Positions 11,009-19,201 of a stretch of DNA of 64,000 nt are shown here, in pieces. A program made the translations under genes and the position numbers. Location: assembly GCA_017432565.1 (NCBI GenBank), contig JAFRIW010000013.1:1-64000 (forward strand), in the 5' to 3' direction. Each line of letters opens with the position of its first letter. Position 1 is the first letter of the stretch. Below the pieces are notes generated by a model. The model was not told the DNA's origin and did no database searches. It worked only from the letters and a program-made list of their open reading frames with translations. The stretch comes from Lachnospiraceae bacterium. Lineage in GTDB: Bacteria; Bacillota; Clostridia; Lachnospirales; Lachnospiraceae.

Positions 11009-11691
11009 TTTTTCTTCAGGGAGACTGCCATACCGTCTCCCGTCTCCAGCAAAATGGTTCTCAGCTGCGGATCGCCGCACAGTGCATCCAGGTATTCCAG
11101 CATCCGCCGGTGAATCGTGCGGTTCCTGCGCGTGACGGCGTAGCGTGAATCCAGAAGCTCACCGCCTTTTAAGATGTTGTCGGTAATCAGGACGCCTCCG
11201 GTCCTGAGCAGGGGCAGCAGGACAGGCAGATAGCGGATATACTGTCCCTTTGCCCCGTCCAGGAAAATCAGGTCAAAATTCTGCTTCTCCTCAGCGGCCA
11301 GTGCTTCAAGTGCCTCCTGTGCGTCCTTCTGAATCAGCCGGATCCGCTCCGGTCCTGCTCCGAACCCTGTAAAATGTTCCGCCGCCTCGGCGGCGCGGGC
11401 GGGGTCCTTCTCAATCGTCGTGATCCTTCCGTTCTCCGGAAGTGCGGACTCCATCAGAAGCGCCGAAAAGCCGACGCCTGTCCCGATTTCCAGGACATTG
11501 CGCGGTGCATTCAGTTCCATGAAAAAAAGGAGCAGATTCTGCGTCATGGGCCGGATGATCGGAACATTTTCTGCGAGAGCCTTCTCCTCCAGTTCAGCGA
11601 GCGGTGCAGGAAGTGACGGCGTCCTGGATTCAATAAAAACGGTCAGCCGTTCGCTTTCCCGTAAATCGCACAGTTCCTCTTCCTGATCCAT
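11005..11691 (-). CDS. trmR: Class I SAM O-methyltransferase, probable tRNA 5-hydroxyuridine methyltransferase TrmR
   Basis: 228 residues of the catechol-O-methyltransferase-like family, with the SAM motif EIGTGVGFSALLM and LIFLDGAKGQY. In B. subtilis the gene at the same place (yrrM, beside yrrN/yrrO and mltG) is TrmR, which methylates ho5U34 to mo5U34 in tRNA. The four-base overlap with the U32 gene supports this role. A function in caffeoyl-CoA or catechol methylation, often given by automatic annotation, is unlikely here. Confidence 0.85.
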   Translation of the reverse strand: MDQEEELCDLRESERLTVFIESRTPSLPAPLAELEEKALAENVPIIRPMTQNLLLFFMELNAPRNVLEIGTGVGFSALLMESALPENGRITTIEKDPARAAEAAEHFTGFGAGPERIRLIQKDAQEALEALAAEEKQNFDLIFLDGAKGQYIRYLPVLLPLLRTGGVLITDNILKGGELLDSRYAVTRRNRTIHRRMLEYLDALCGDPQLRTILLETGDGMAVSLKKK

Positions 11692-11705
11692 CTTTTCGGT
11701 TCCTT

Positions 11706-12086
11706 TTATTCTTCCTCTTCCTCCTCCGGAGACATCACTGCCATCATTTCATCCGGCGTCATCTCCGTGGAGAGATCATAGATTCCCGGCTTCATTTTGC
11801 CGTGACTGGAAGAAAAACGCTCCTGGATCGGGAAGATTTCCGCGTTCTCAATCAGTCCCTTCTCCTCCAGCATCTGTCCGATGTCGCTCACGGACATACT
11901 GTCCGTCACCTCTACCGTGATAATCCGGCCCTGGCCTTCTTCGGAAACCGCTTCCTGCGCAAAGACACTGTACCCGATTTCGTAAAAGCGCTTCGACTCT
12001 TTTACGAAGAACAGGATCAGTATCACGATCAGCACATACTTTATGATGGTGGTGACCCACTCCAGGATCGACTGTCTGTGATTCAT
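11706..12086 (-). CDS. MltG-like membrane protein lacking the lytic transglycosylase domain
   Basis: 126 residues: an N-terminal membrane anchor (about 15-28), then one small domain whose pattern (VTDSMSVSDIGQMLEEKGLI ... MKPGIYDLSTEMTPDEMM) matches the LysM-like segment at the start of the MltG/YceG endolytic transglycosylase. It ends in a run of glutamates. The catalytic YceG domain with its essential Glu is absent, and the stop is clean with trmR 14 bases downstream. In Bacillus the full mltG (yrrL) sits at this spot, so this is a shortened family member. It may bind septal glycan without cutting it, which is inference. Confidence 0.7.
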   Translation of the reverse strand: MNHRQSILEWVTTIIKYVLIVILILFFVKESKRFYEIGYSVFAQEAVSEEGQGRIITVEVTDSMSVSDIGQMLEEKGLIENAEIFPIQERFSSSHGKMKPGIYDLSTEMTPDEMMAVMSPEEEEEE

Positions 12087-12103
12087 CGAATGTGCTTCCT
12101 TTC

Positions 12104-13789
12104 CTAAACCTCAAGAATAATCGGCAGGATCATCGGACGCCGCTTGGTCTTCTTCCAGAAATAGTCCCCGAGATTGTCCTTGATATTGGTCTTCATTTTG
12201 TTCAGATCCAGTCCCTGCCCCGTAAAGCACTTGTCCAGGGTCTGCTGCACGACATCGTTCGCACCGCTCATCAACTCATCGGCCTCTTTTACATAGACGA
12301 AACCGCGGGTGTAAATTTCCGGTCCAGAACAGATATAGCGCGATGCCTGATCCACAGCGGCCGAGACGATGACGATGCCGCTCGCCGCCAGATGCTGGCG
12401 GTCATGCAGCACGGCATTTCCGACATCGCCGACGCCGATTCCGTCCACCAGGACCTCGCCGACCGTCACTTTGCCGCTGATACGGGCATCTTCCTCGTTC
12501 AGCTCCAGCACTTCGCCCGAGCGCAGCACGAAAATATGATCCTTCGGAACGCCCAGGTCATAAGCCAGCTTGGACTGCGCAATCAGGTGTCGGTATTCTC
12601 CGTGCACCGGAATCGCGTAGCGCGGCTGCACCAGGTTGTAAATCAGCTTGATCTCCTCCTGGCAGGGATGACCGGATACATGCACATCCTGGAAAATAAC
12701 ATCCGCGCCTTTGAGCAGCAGCTTATTGATGACATTGGTCACGTTTTTCTCATTGCCCGGAATCGGGTTGGAGGAGAAAATGATCGTGTCGCCCGGGCCG
12801 ATCGTGATTTTGCGGTGCACGCCGTCCGCCATGCGGGACAGTGCCGCCATACTCTCGCCCTGGGAGCCGGTCGTGATAATGACCGTCTTCTCGTCCGGAT
12901 AATTCTTCAGGCTGTCTATATCAATCAGCGTGTTGTCCGGGATGTCCAGACATCCCAGATCCGTCGCGGTATTGATGATGCTCACCATACTGCGGCCTTC
13001 CACGACGACCTTCCGCCCGAATTTATAAGCGGAATTGATAATCTGCTGCACACGGTCCACGTTCGAAGCAAAAGTCGCAATGATGATGCGGGTCCGCTTG
13101 TGCTCCTGGAAGAGCCGGTCGATCGTGATGCCGACGGTTTTCTCGGAGGCCGTGTAGCCGGGGCGCTCCGCGTTGGTCGAATCGCACATCAGGGCGAGCA
13201 CGCCCTTCTTCCCCAGTTCCGCAAAACGCTGCAGATCAATGGCATCGCCGTACACCGGCGTGTAATCCACCTTGAAATCACCGGTGTGGATGATCGTTCC
13301 CGCGGGCGAGGTGATCGCCAGGGCAGCCGCATCCACGATGCTGTGATTGGTTTTGATAAATTCTACCTTGAGTTCGCCCAGCGTCACTGTCTGGCCGAAC
13401 TTCACGACCTTGCGCTTCGTGGAGCTCAGCATGCTGTGCTCCGCCAGCTTGTGCTCGATGATTCCCATTGTCAGCCGGGTTCCGTACACCGGCACCTTGA
13501 TCTTCTGCAGCACATAAGGCAGCGCGCCGATGTGGTCCTCGTGACCGTGTGTGATTACGAAGCCTTTTACTTTATCAATATTTTCCTCGAGGTAGGTCAC
13601 ATCCGGAATCACCAGGTCGATGCCCAGCATGTCGTCCTCGGGGAAGGCCAGTCCGCAGTCGATGACAACGATGCTGTCGCCGTACTCGATCGCGGTGATG
13701 TTCATTCCGATCTGCTCCAGACCGCCCAGAGGAATAATCCGGACAGCCTGCTCCAGTGCGGCCGGCTCCGTCTTTTTCTTTTTACTCAT
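12104..13789 (-). CDS. rnj: Ribonuclease J
   Basis: 561-residue metallo-beta-lactamase/beta-CASP nuclease with 5'-3' exo and endo activity in mRNA decay and rRNA processing. The zinc motif HGHEDH occurs near residue 76, and downstream HTGDFKVDYTP and the beta-CASP motifs (SGHPCQEE, PVHGEYRH) are in order. The start is ATG 13789, which overlaps the DUF1292 gene end and follows GGAGG. The C-terminal extension is short, as in RNase J1/J2; the sequence alone does not tell which. Confidence 0.95.
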   Translation of the reverse strand: MSKKKKTEPAALEQAVRIIPLGGLEQIGMNITAIEYGDSIVVIDCGLAFPEDDMLGIDLVIPDVTYLEENIDKVKGFVITHGHEDHIGALPYVLQKIKVPVYGTRLTMGIIEHKLAEHSMLSSTKRKVVKFGQTVTLGELKVEFIKTNHSIVDAAALAITSPAGTIIHTGDFKVDYTPVYGDAIDLQRFAELGKKGVLALMCDSTNAERPGYTASEKTVGITIDRLFQEHKRTRIIIATFASNVDRVQQIINSAYKFGRKVVVEGRSMVSIINTATDLGCLDIPDNTLIDIDSLKNYPDEKTVIITTGSQGESMAALSRMADGVHRKITIGPGDTIIFSSNPIPGNEKNVTNVINKLLLKGADVIFQDVHVSGHPCQEEIKLIYNLVQPRYAIPVHGEYRHLIAQSKLAYDLGVPKDHIFVLRSGEVLELNEEDARISGKVTVGEVLVDGIGVGDVGNAVLHDRQHLAASGIVIVSAAVDQASRYICSGPEIYTRGFVYVKEADELMSGANDVVQQTLDKCFTGQGLDLNKMKTNIKDNLGDYFWKKTKRRPMILPIILEV

Positions 13790-14057
13790 CGCCGACCTCC
13801 AGATCAATTCCCAGTTCTTTCAGCGTGTCGGCGAACAGAGTCAGCACTGCGTCCAGCTCCCGGTCGTCCTCTACGATCTCATAAATGACTTCCGCGCCGT
13901 CCTCCGCGCTCAGTTCGCGGAAGATCAGCGCCGTGCCGTCACCCTCTTCTTCATCTGTCACAAGCAGATAATTCTGTCCCGCCAGCGTGGCGGTGTCCAG
14001 TACATAAAACTCCTCCGGAGAAGCTCCGTCCTCCGGTATTAATACAATTTTCTCCAT
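13782..14057 (-). CDS. DUF1292 domain protein (YrzB family)
   Basis: 91-residue acidic protein starting MEKIVLIPEDG. The family is small, soluble and of unknown function. It is almost always next to ireB and ruvX in Firmicutes, as here, and its acidic beta-rich sequence (EEFYVLDTATL, YLLVTDEEEGDG) matches. The open frame could extend upstream to 14123, but that region overlaps ruvX coding sequence and is basic and non-conserved, so ATG 14057 is preferred. The stop overlaps the start of rnj. Confidence 0.82.
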   Translation of the reverse strand: MEKIVLIPEDGASPEEFYVLDTATLAGQNYLLVTDEEEGDGTALIFRELSAEDGAEVIYEIVEDDRELDAVLTLFADTLKELGIDLEVGDE

Positions 14058-14067
14058 ACTTTTCCTG

Positions 14068-14556
14068 TTACTGTCTTTCCTGTTGCTGTTTCTGCTGATC
14101 AGCCGGTCCCGCGGCCTGCGCAAGCTCGTCCCTGTGTGCGTCCATATAGTCCTGCAGAATCAGGCTTGCGGCGATGGCGTCGACTCTCTCTTTGCGCCCG
14201 CTCCGGTCCTTTATGCCCATCCGGTCCATCACCTCGTCGGCTTCCACTGTCGTGAGCCGCTCGTCTGTGAGCACGACCGGCAGACCTGTCCTTCTGCGCA
14301 CTTTTTCGGCAAAATCCCGCGCGGCCAGGGCTCTCTCGCCCTCCGTGTCGTCCATGTTCAGCGGCAGGCCGACCACAATCTGCGTCACCGCATTTTCCCG
14401 CGCCAGCTCTTCGATCCGCGAGAGCGTATGCCGCAGCTTGCTCTCCCGGTCTCTGCGGATAATCTCCTTTGGCCACGCGTTCACAAGCAGTGTGTCAGAA
14501 AGTGCCACACCGACCGTCACAGAGCCGTAATCCAGCCCCATCAGCATTATTTCCAT
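14068..14556 (-). CDS. ruvX: Putative pre-16S rRNA nuclease / Holliday junction resolvase RuvX (YqgF)
   Basis: 162 residues with an RNase H-like fold. GLDYGSVTVGVALSD lies at the N-terminus, VVGLPLNMDDTEG in the middle and LTDERLTTVEAD later, which supply the acidic active site. E. coli YqgF processes the 5' end of 16S rRNA, and resolvase activity has also been proposed. The ATG at 14556 overlaps the end of ireB; a second ATG at 14547 forms a TAATG overlap with the ireB stop, so either start gives coupling. Confidence 0.92.
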   Translation of the reverse strand: MEIMLMGLDYGSVTVGVALSDTLLVNAWPKEIIRRDRESKLRHTLSRIEELARENAVTQIVVGLPLNMDDTEGERALAARDFAEKVRRRTGLPVVLTDERLTTVEADEVMDRMGIKDRSGRKERVDAIAASLILQDYMDAHRDELAQAAGPADQQKQQQERQ

Positions 14557-14834
14557 TTGTTGTTCCGGATGTAAGCCTCCAGGATTTCCTCCACCAGCTC
14601 ATCGCGCTCCACCTTCATGATCAGGCTTCTGGCGCCCATATAATTGGTGATATAGGTGGGGTCGCCGGACATGATATATCCGACAATCTGGTTGACCGGA
14701 TCATATCCCTTCTTCGAGAGCGCCTCATAAACAACGGAAAGCACCTTCTTCACGCCGCTCTCCTGCTCGGACTCTACCTTGAAGTACTGCGTATTCCCCA
14801 GATCCTGGTCTGTATATCTGCTGACATCATCCAT
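14547..14834 (-). CDS. ireB: IreB-family regulatory phosphoprotein
   Basis: 95 residues (former DUF965/UPF0297). It contains the threonine-bearing N-terminus DLGNTQYFKV and the conserved NQIVGYIMSGDPTYITNY. In Enterococcus, IreB is a substrate of the Ser/Thr kinase IreK and modulates cephalosporin resistance. The TQYF stretch fits the phosphoacceptor region, but the kinase is not in this window. GGAGGG precedes ATG 14834, and a likely promoter lies at 14888-14917. It heads the long run down to trkH. Confidence 0.93.
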   Translation of the reverse strand: MDDVSRYTDQDLGNTQYFKVESEQESGVKKVLSVVYEALSKKGYDPVNQIVGYIMSGDPTYITNYMGARSLIMKVERDELVEEILEAYIRNNKWK

Positions 14835-14887
14835 CTGATGACCCTCCTGCGCAAATGCGCACTTGTCACGTTTACATACTTCTTTTC

Positions 14888-14917
14888 ATAATAACCTATT
14901 TCACGAATGCCTGCAAA
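14888..14917 (-). promoter_or_regulatory. Probable promoter of the ireB operon
   Basis: Minus strand: -35 TTTGCA (14912-14917), 18-base spacer, -10 TATTAT (14888-14893). It lies 54 bases before ireB in the 181-base gap after mtaB. The match is moderate. No other clear promoter interrupts the ten close-packed genes downstream to trkH. Confidence 0.55.
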
Positions 14918-15015
14918 CTTTTGCTTGCGCGAGCCCTGCCGCTCTCCCGGGCCGCGAGACCTTGCAGTTCCGTGCGAGCACACCGCAGCCTGCCGCAGCA
15001 AAGATGTACGGCAGA

Positions 15016-16362
15016 TTACTGCAGGCTGCCGGCAGGTTCCATAACCATCCTGCCGCTTTCCTTCTCCATGTGCAGCGTCCCCCGCACCACTTCCCCGGGC
15101 CCGGCGCCCGCATCCGCAGGATACAGTGCCTCCACATAGCGCATCGTGTGTCCGACATAGTAAGCCGGATCTTCCGAACGTTCCTCTAAAAGCAGTTCCT
15201 CCTCCTGTCCGTCAAAGAGGGCGCGGAACTCAGCGGCGCGCTGCGCGCTCAGCCGGATCAGCTGTTCGCTGCGCGCCTGCTTCTGTGCGCCGCCCACCTG
15301 GTCCTTCATGCCCGCCGCGACAGTGCCCCTGCGCGGAGAATACGGAAAGACATGGGTTTCATAAAAATGAATCTGCTCAATAAAGGCTCTGGAGGCCTCA
15401 AACTCCTCTTCGGTCTCTCCCGGAAAGCCCACAATGACGTCCGTGGTGATGGCCGGGTTCACATAATATCTGCGAAGCCGCTCCACTACTTCGGCATATT
15501 CCTGCGCGGTGTAGTGCCGGTTCATGCGGCGCAGAGTCGCATCACAGCCGCTCTGCAGCGAGAGGTGGAAATGCGGACAGACCTTGGAAAGCCTGGAAAT
15601 TCCGCGGACAAACTCCTCGGTCATGATGCGGGGCTCCAGCGATGAGAGCCGGATCCGCCGGATCTGTCCGATCATCTGAATCCGGGTCATGAGCTGCAGC
15701 AGCTCCGCGTCCGGCTGTTTTCCCTGCTCTTTGCCGTAAGAGCTGACATGAATGCCGGTCAGAACAACTTCCCGGATGCCGCTCTCCGAGAGCGTGCAGA
15801 CCTCCTCCAGGACCTCCTCCGGATCTCTGCTGCGGATCCGGCCTCTGGCATAGGGAATCAGGCAGTAGGTACAGAACTGATTGCAGCCGTCCTGAATTTT
15901 GATATAAGCCCGGGTGTGGGAGGGCGTCTTCAGCTGCATGGATTCGAACACCGGGTGCTCTGTCAGATCCGCATAGGTGGTGCCGCCCAGCGTCTTGTCA
16001 GTCCTGTCTCCCGAAAGATAAGCCTCGATCAGCTCAACGATCTCTCCCTTTTTGTTGTTGCCGACCAGCAGGTCCACTGCCTCGTCCCGCTCGGCCTCGT
16101 CCCGGCCGGTCTGCGCATAACAGCCGACTGCCACCACCAGCGCCTCCGGATTCTGTTTCCGGACACGGTGAAGCATCTGCCGGCTTTTGCGGTCGGCTAT
16201 TCCGGTGACCGTACAGGTGTTGATAATATAAATATCCGCCTTTTCCGTGAAGGGCACGATTTCATACCCGCTCTCCCGGAGCTTCTGCTGCATGATATCC
16301 AGTTCATATCCGTTTACCTTGCAGCCCAGATTATGCAGGGCAGCTGTGCGTGGTTTCGTCAT
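15016..16362 (-). CDS. mtaB: tRNA (t6A37) methylthiotransferase MtaB
   Basis: 448-residue radical-SAM methylthiotransferase that adds a methylthio group to t6A37 of ANN-decoding tRNAs. The N-terminal MTTase domain begins with TAALHNLGCKVN (cluster-binding Cys), with further Cys in NTCTVTG and VGCYAQTG. The radical-SAM CxxxCxxC is in DGCNQFCTYCLIP, and a TRAM domain is at the end. NLGCKVN rather than the MiaB-type start supports MtaB. The ATG at 16362 follows GGGGGAA. It is divergent from the HPr-like gene. Confidence 0.92.
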   Translation of the reverse strand: MTKPRTAALHNLGCKVNGYELDIMQQKLRESGYEIVPFTEKADIYIINTCTVTGIADRKSRQMLHRVRKQNPEALVVAVGCYAQTGRDEAERDEAVDLLVGNNKKGEIVELIEAYLSGDRTDKTLGGTTYADLTEHPVFESMQLKTPSHTRAYIKIQDGCNQFCTYCLIPYARGRIRSRDPEEVLEEVCTLSESGIREVVLTGIHVSSYGKEQGKQPDAELLQLMTRIQMIGQIRRIRLSSLEPRIMTEEFVRGISRLSKVCPHFHLSLQSGCDATLRRMNRHYTAQEYAEVVERLRRYYVNPAITTDVIVGFPGETEEEFEASRAFIEQIHFYETHVFPYSPRRGTVAAGMKDQVGGAQKQARSEQLIRLSAQRAAEFRALFDGQEEELLLEERSEDPAYYVGHTMRYVEALYPADAGAGPGEVVRGTLHMEKESGRMVMEPAGSLQ

Positions 16363-16380
16363 AATTTCCCCCGAATCCAT

Positions 16381-16412
16381 TTGACTTTTCGGTATGCCGA
16401 ACGTAGTATAAA
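16381..16412 (+). promoter_or_regulatory. Promoter of the HPr-like gene
   Basis: -35 TTGACT (16381-16386), 17-base spacer, -10 TAGTAT (16404-16409); an overlapping TATAAA (16407-16412) is also possible. It lies about 40-65 bases before the start codon. Confidence 0.6.
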
Positions 16413-16448
16413 AGTATCATTTACCATTTAATCGTCAGGAGGCAAGCT

Positions 16449-16682
16449 ATGAAAACTGTCAAGATTTCTCTCAATTCCATTGATAAGGTTAAATCCTTCG
16501 TCAACGATATCACCAAGTTCGATTATGATTTTGATCTCGTTTCCGGAAGATACGTCATCGACGCGAAGTCCATCATGGGAATCTTCTCCCTGGATCTTTC
16601 CAAGCCGATCGACCTGAACATCCACGCCGAGGATAATGTTGAGGAGATCCTGGCAGTTCTGAAGCCGTATATCGTAGGCTGA
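16449..16682 (+). CDS. HPr-like (Crh-like) protein without the active-site histidine
   Basis: 77 residues. The C-terminal half aligns well with the PTS carrier HPr, including the regulatory-site segment DAKSIMGIFSLDL, where Ser of KSIMG corresponds to Ser46. The N-terminal catalytic segment, normally GLHARPA with His15, is replaced by NSIDKVK, so the protein cannot carry phosphate from enzyme I. B. subtilis Crh likewise lacks His15 but keeps Ser46 and acts only in catabolite control. A regulatory role is inferred. AGGAGG (16436-16441) and a terminator show it is a single-gene unit. Confidence 0.78.
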   Translation: MKTVKISLNSIDKVKSFVNDITKFDYDFDLVSGRYVIDAKSIMGIFSLDLSKPIDLNIHAEDNVEEILAVLKPYIVG

Positions 16683-16712
16683 TCAGACCGCCGGCCACTG
16701 TTTTCTGAAATG

Positions 16713-16749
16713 AAATGCTCCCGGGAATTTACCCGCCGGGAGCATTTTT
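16713..16749 (+). terminator. Rho-independent terminator of the HPr-like gene
   Basis: AAATGCTCCCGG (16713-16724) and CCGGGAGCATTT (16736-16747) form a 12-bp perfect stem with an 11-base loop, ending in a T run on the plus strand. It lies between the convergent HPr-like gene and thiI and may also work weakly for thiI. Confidence 0.85.
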
Positions 16750-16776
16750 GATGCCCGAAAAAAGGGCTGTACTTCG

Positions 16777-17988
16777 TCAGTTTCCCTGATACTTTCTGAC
16801 TCCGGAGCCTTCCACGATCAGAATCTCGTCTGTCTCGATGGCCCGCTCGACCATCTCGTCAATTTTCTCCTCCAGGTTCTTCTCGTGCCGCCGGATCACT
16901 TCTGCCACCGGCTTCGTGACCGGGTGCTTTGCCACGAAAATCGTGCAGCAGTCCTCATAGGGCAGGATCGAAGTGTCGTAAGTGCCGATTTTCTTGGACA
17001 TCGTGATGATGTCCTCTTTGTCAAAAGCAATCACGGGCCGGAATACCGGCAGCGTGCAGACTTCATTGGTCACGGCAAGACTCGTCATGGTCTGCGAAGC
17101 GACCTGGCCGATGCTCTCTCCGGTCACAAGCCCGAGACAGTCATATTTCTTCGCGAGCAGCTCGGCGATCCGCATCATATAGCGGCGCATGATGATGGTC
17201 AGCTCGTCGTGCGGGCATTTTTCATAAATATAGAGCTGGATCTCCGTGAAGTTGATGTTGTGCAGCCAGATCGTCCCGGAATACTTCGCGATCTGCTGCG
17301 CCAGGTCCACCACCTTCTGAAGCGCGCGCTCGCTGGTGTAAGGCGGGGCGTTGAAATAGACCGCGTCCAGCCGGACGCCGCGCTTGCTGACCATATAGCC
17401 CGCGACGGGCGAATCAATCCCGCCCGAGAGCAGCAGCATGGCCTTCCCGCCGATGCCCACCGGCAGGCCGCCCGGCCCCGGAATGATATGGGAGTACAGG
17501 TAGACGCGCTCCCGGATTTCGACCGTCACCAGAATTTCCGGCTGATGCACATCCACCTTCATCTCCGGATACGCGTCCAGAATCGCCGCGCCCAGCTCTT
17601 CATTGATCTGCATGGAATCCAGCGGATAATTCTTATCCAGTCTGCGCGTGTGCACCTTGAAGGTGTGATGCCGGTCCGGATATTCGCTGCCGACAAATTT
17701 CACGACCTCCGCAGCCAGCTCTTCGATCGGAAGAACGCGGCATACCACCATCGGGCAGATGCCGGTGATTCCGAACACATGCTGCAGCGCATCAACCACT
17801 TCGTCAAAATCATAGTCTTCGAGGGCGTCGACAAATACCCGGCCGCTGGACCGTGTGACGGCAAAATGTCCCTCACAGCGGCGCAGTGCCAGCTTCATCT
17901 GGTTGACCAGTGCCTCTTCAAAAAGGTGCCGGTTTTTTCCTTTGATGCCGATCTCGGCATATTTGATCAGAAATGACTCATACTTCAT
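16777..17988 (-). CDS. thiI: tRNA 4-thiouridine synthetase ThiI
   Basis: 403 residues: N-terminal ferredoxin-like and THUMP RNA-binding domains, then an AANH PP-loop domain with LLSGGIDSPVAGYM. It adenylates U8 of tRNA and inserts sulfur. The C-terminal rhodanese domain of the E. coli enzyme is absent, as in most Firmicutes. The paired cysteine desulfurase immediately upstream (18035-19195) would deliver sulfur. ATG 17988 follows AGGAGAAG and begins the conserved sequence (MKYESFLIKYAEIGIKGKN). Confidence 0.95.
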   Translation of the reverse strand: MKYESFLIKYAEIGIKGKNRHLFEEALVNQMKLALRRCEGHFAVTRSSGRVFVDALEDYDFDEVVDALQHVFGITGICPMVVCRVLPIEELAAEVVKFVGSEYPDRHHTFKVHTRRLDKNYPLDSMQINEELGAAILDAYPEMKVDVHQPEILVTVEIRERVYLYSHIIPGPGGLPVGIGGKAMLLLSGGIDSPVAGYMVSKRGVRLDAVYFNAPPYTSERALQKVVDLAQQIAKYSGTIWLHNINFTEIQLYIYEKCPHDELTIIMRRYMMRIAELLAKKYDCLGLVTGESIGQVASQTMTSLAVTNEVCTLPVFRPVIAFDKEDIITMSKKIGTYDTSILPYEDCCTIFVAKHPVTKPVAEVIRRHEKNLEEKIDEMVERAIETDEILIVEGSGVRKYQGN

Positions 17989-18034
17989 AAACACTCTTCT
18001 CCTGTTCTCTGAACGAAGATAGCACAAAATCCGC

Positions 18035-19195
18035 TCAATGTCTTGTGTATTTTCGCAGGAAGGGGATCAATTCGGCAAGGGCCGCCGCGGCCGCATCAAT
18101 TTCTTCTTCGGTATTCATCACGGAAAGACTCAGCCGGATCGTCGCATCCAGAAGCTCCTTCGGCGTCCCGATTGCCTTCAGCGTCTCGGACAGATGCGGA
18201 CGGTTGGACGAGCAGGCGCTGCCCGCCGACACATAGACCCCCCGCTCCTCGAGCGCATGCAGAAGCACCTCGGCCCGCACGCCTTCGACAGACAGGCTGA
18301 TCACATGCGGCGCGCTCCCGCGTCCCTCTTTGCCGTTGACATGTACGCCCTCGATGGCCTGCGCCTGTCCGATCAGTCTCTCACGCAGCGCATAGAGCCG
18401 GTCCACATCCTCATCCAGATGATCATAAAGCATCTTTGCACTGAGAGCCATTGCCGCCATGCCGGCGACATTTTCCGTACCGGAGCGCAGTCCTGACTGC
18501 TGGCCGCCGCCGGGGAGGGTCGGCCGGATTTTGACTCCGTCCGCCACATAAAGCAGGCCGATGCCCTTGGGAGCGTGAATTTTGTGGCCGCTGGCCGAGA
18601 GCAGATCAATTTTCATCCGCTTCGGATAGATCTGCGCTTTGCCGAAGCCCTGAACCGCGTCCACATGGAACAGGGCCTTCGGGTTCTTTTCCTTGATCAG
18701 CCGGCCGATTTCCGCGATCGGCTGGAGACTTCCGATCTCATTGTTGGTGTGCATGACGGAGACCAGTATGGTGTCCTCCCGCACCGCCTCTGCCACAGCC
18801 TCCGGGGAGACGACGCCGTCACCGTCCACGGGCAGATAAGTCACATCGAACCCTTCCTCCTCCAGCGCGTGCATGGTTTCCAGCACTGCCGGATGCTCGA
18901 TCACCGTCGTGACAAGATGCTGTCCCGCGCGCCGGTTTGCCCGGGCGCAGCCCGCGATGGCGAGATGGTCCGACTCTGTTCCGCAGGAGGTAAAGTAAAG
19001 ATTTTTGCTGTTCACCTTCAGAATATCGGCCAGGATCTGTTTTGCCTCCGTGATCCGCCGCTCGGCCTCCACGCCCTTGTGATGCATGCTGGAGGGGTTG
19101 CCGTATTCCTCTGTCAGGATTCTGCAGACCAGCTCAGCAGCTTCCGGAAAGCATTTCGTGGTCGCCGAATTGTCGAGATAGATTTCATTGTTCAT
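18035..19195 (-). CDS. iscS: Cysteine desulfurase (NifS/IscS family)
   Basis: 386-residue PLP enzyme that releases persulfide sulfur from cysteine. The PLP lysine is K205 in SASGHKIHAPKG, HVDAVQG precedes it, and the catalytic cysteine is C327 in SAGSACSSNRP. It lies directly before thiI, an arrangement in which the desulfurase (NifZ in B. subtilis) serves tRNA thiolation rather than general Fe-S assembly. That specialisation is inferred from context. GGAGTAAACAGCC precedes the ATG. Confidence 0.93.
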   Translation of the reverse strand: MNNEIYLDNSATTKCFPEAAELVCRILTEEYGNPSSMHHKGVEAERRITEAKQILADILKVNSKNLYFTSCGTESDHLAIAGCARANRRAGQHLVTTVIEHPAVLETMHALEEEGFDVTYLPVDGDGVVSPEAVAEAVREDTILVSVMHTNNEIGSLQPIAEIGRLIKEKNPKALFHVDAVQGFGKAQIYPKRMKIDLLSASGHKIHAPKGIGLLYVADGVKIRPTLPGGGQQSGLRSGTENVAGMAAMALSAKMLYDHLDEDVDRLYALRERLIGQAQAIEGVHVNGKEGRGSAPHVISLSVEGVRAEVLLHALEERGVYVSAGSACSSNRPHLSETLKAIGTPKELLDATIRLSLSVMNTEEEIDAAAAALAELIPFLRKYTRH

Positions 19196-19201
19196 GGCTG
19201 T

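Noticed and set aside
12092..13888. 598-codon plus-strand frame opposite the RNase J gene
   Set aside because: Antisense shadow of a well-supported gene caused by high GC at third positions.
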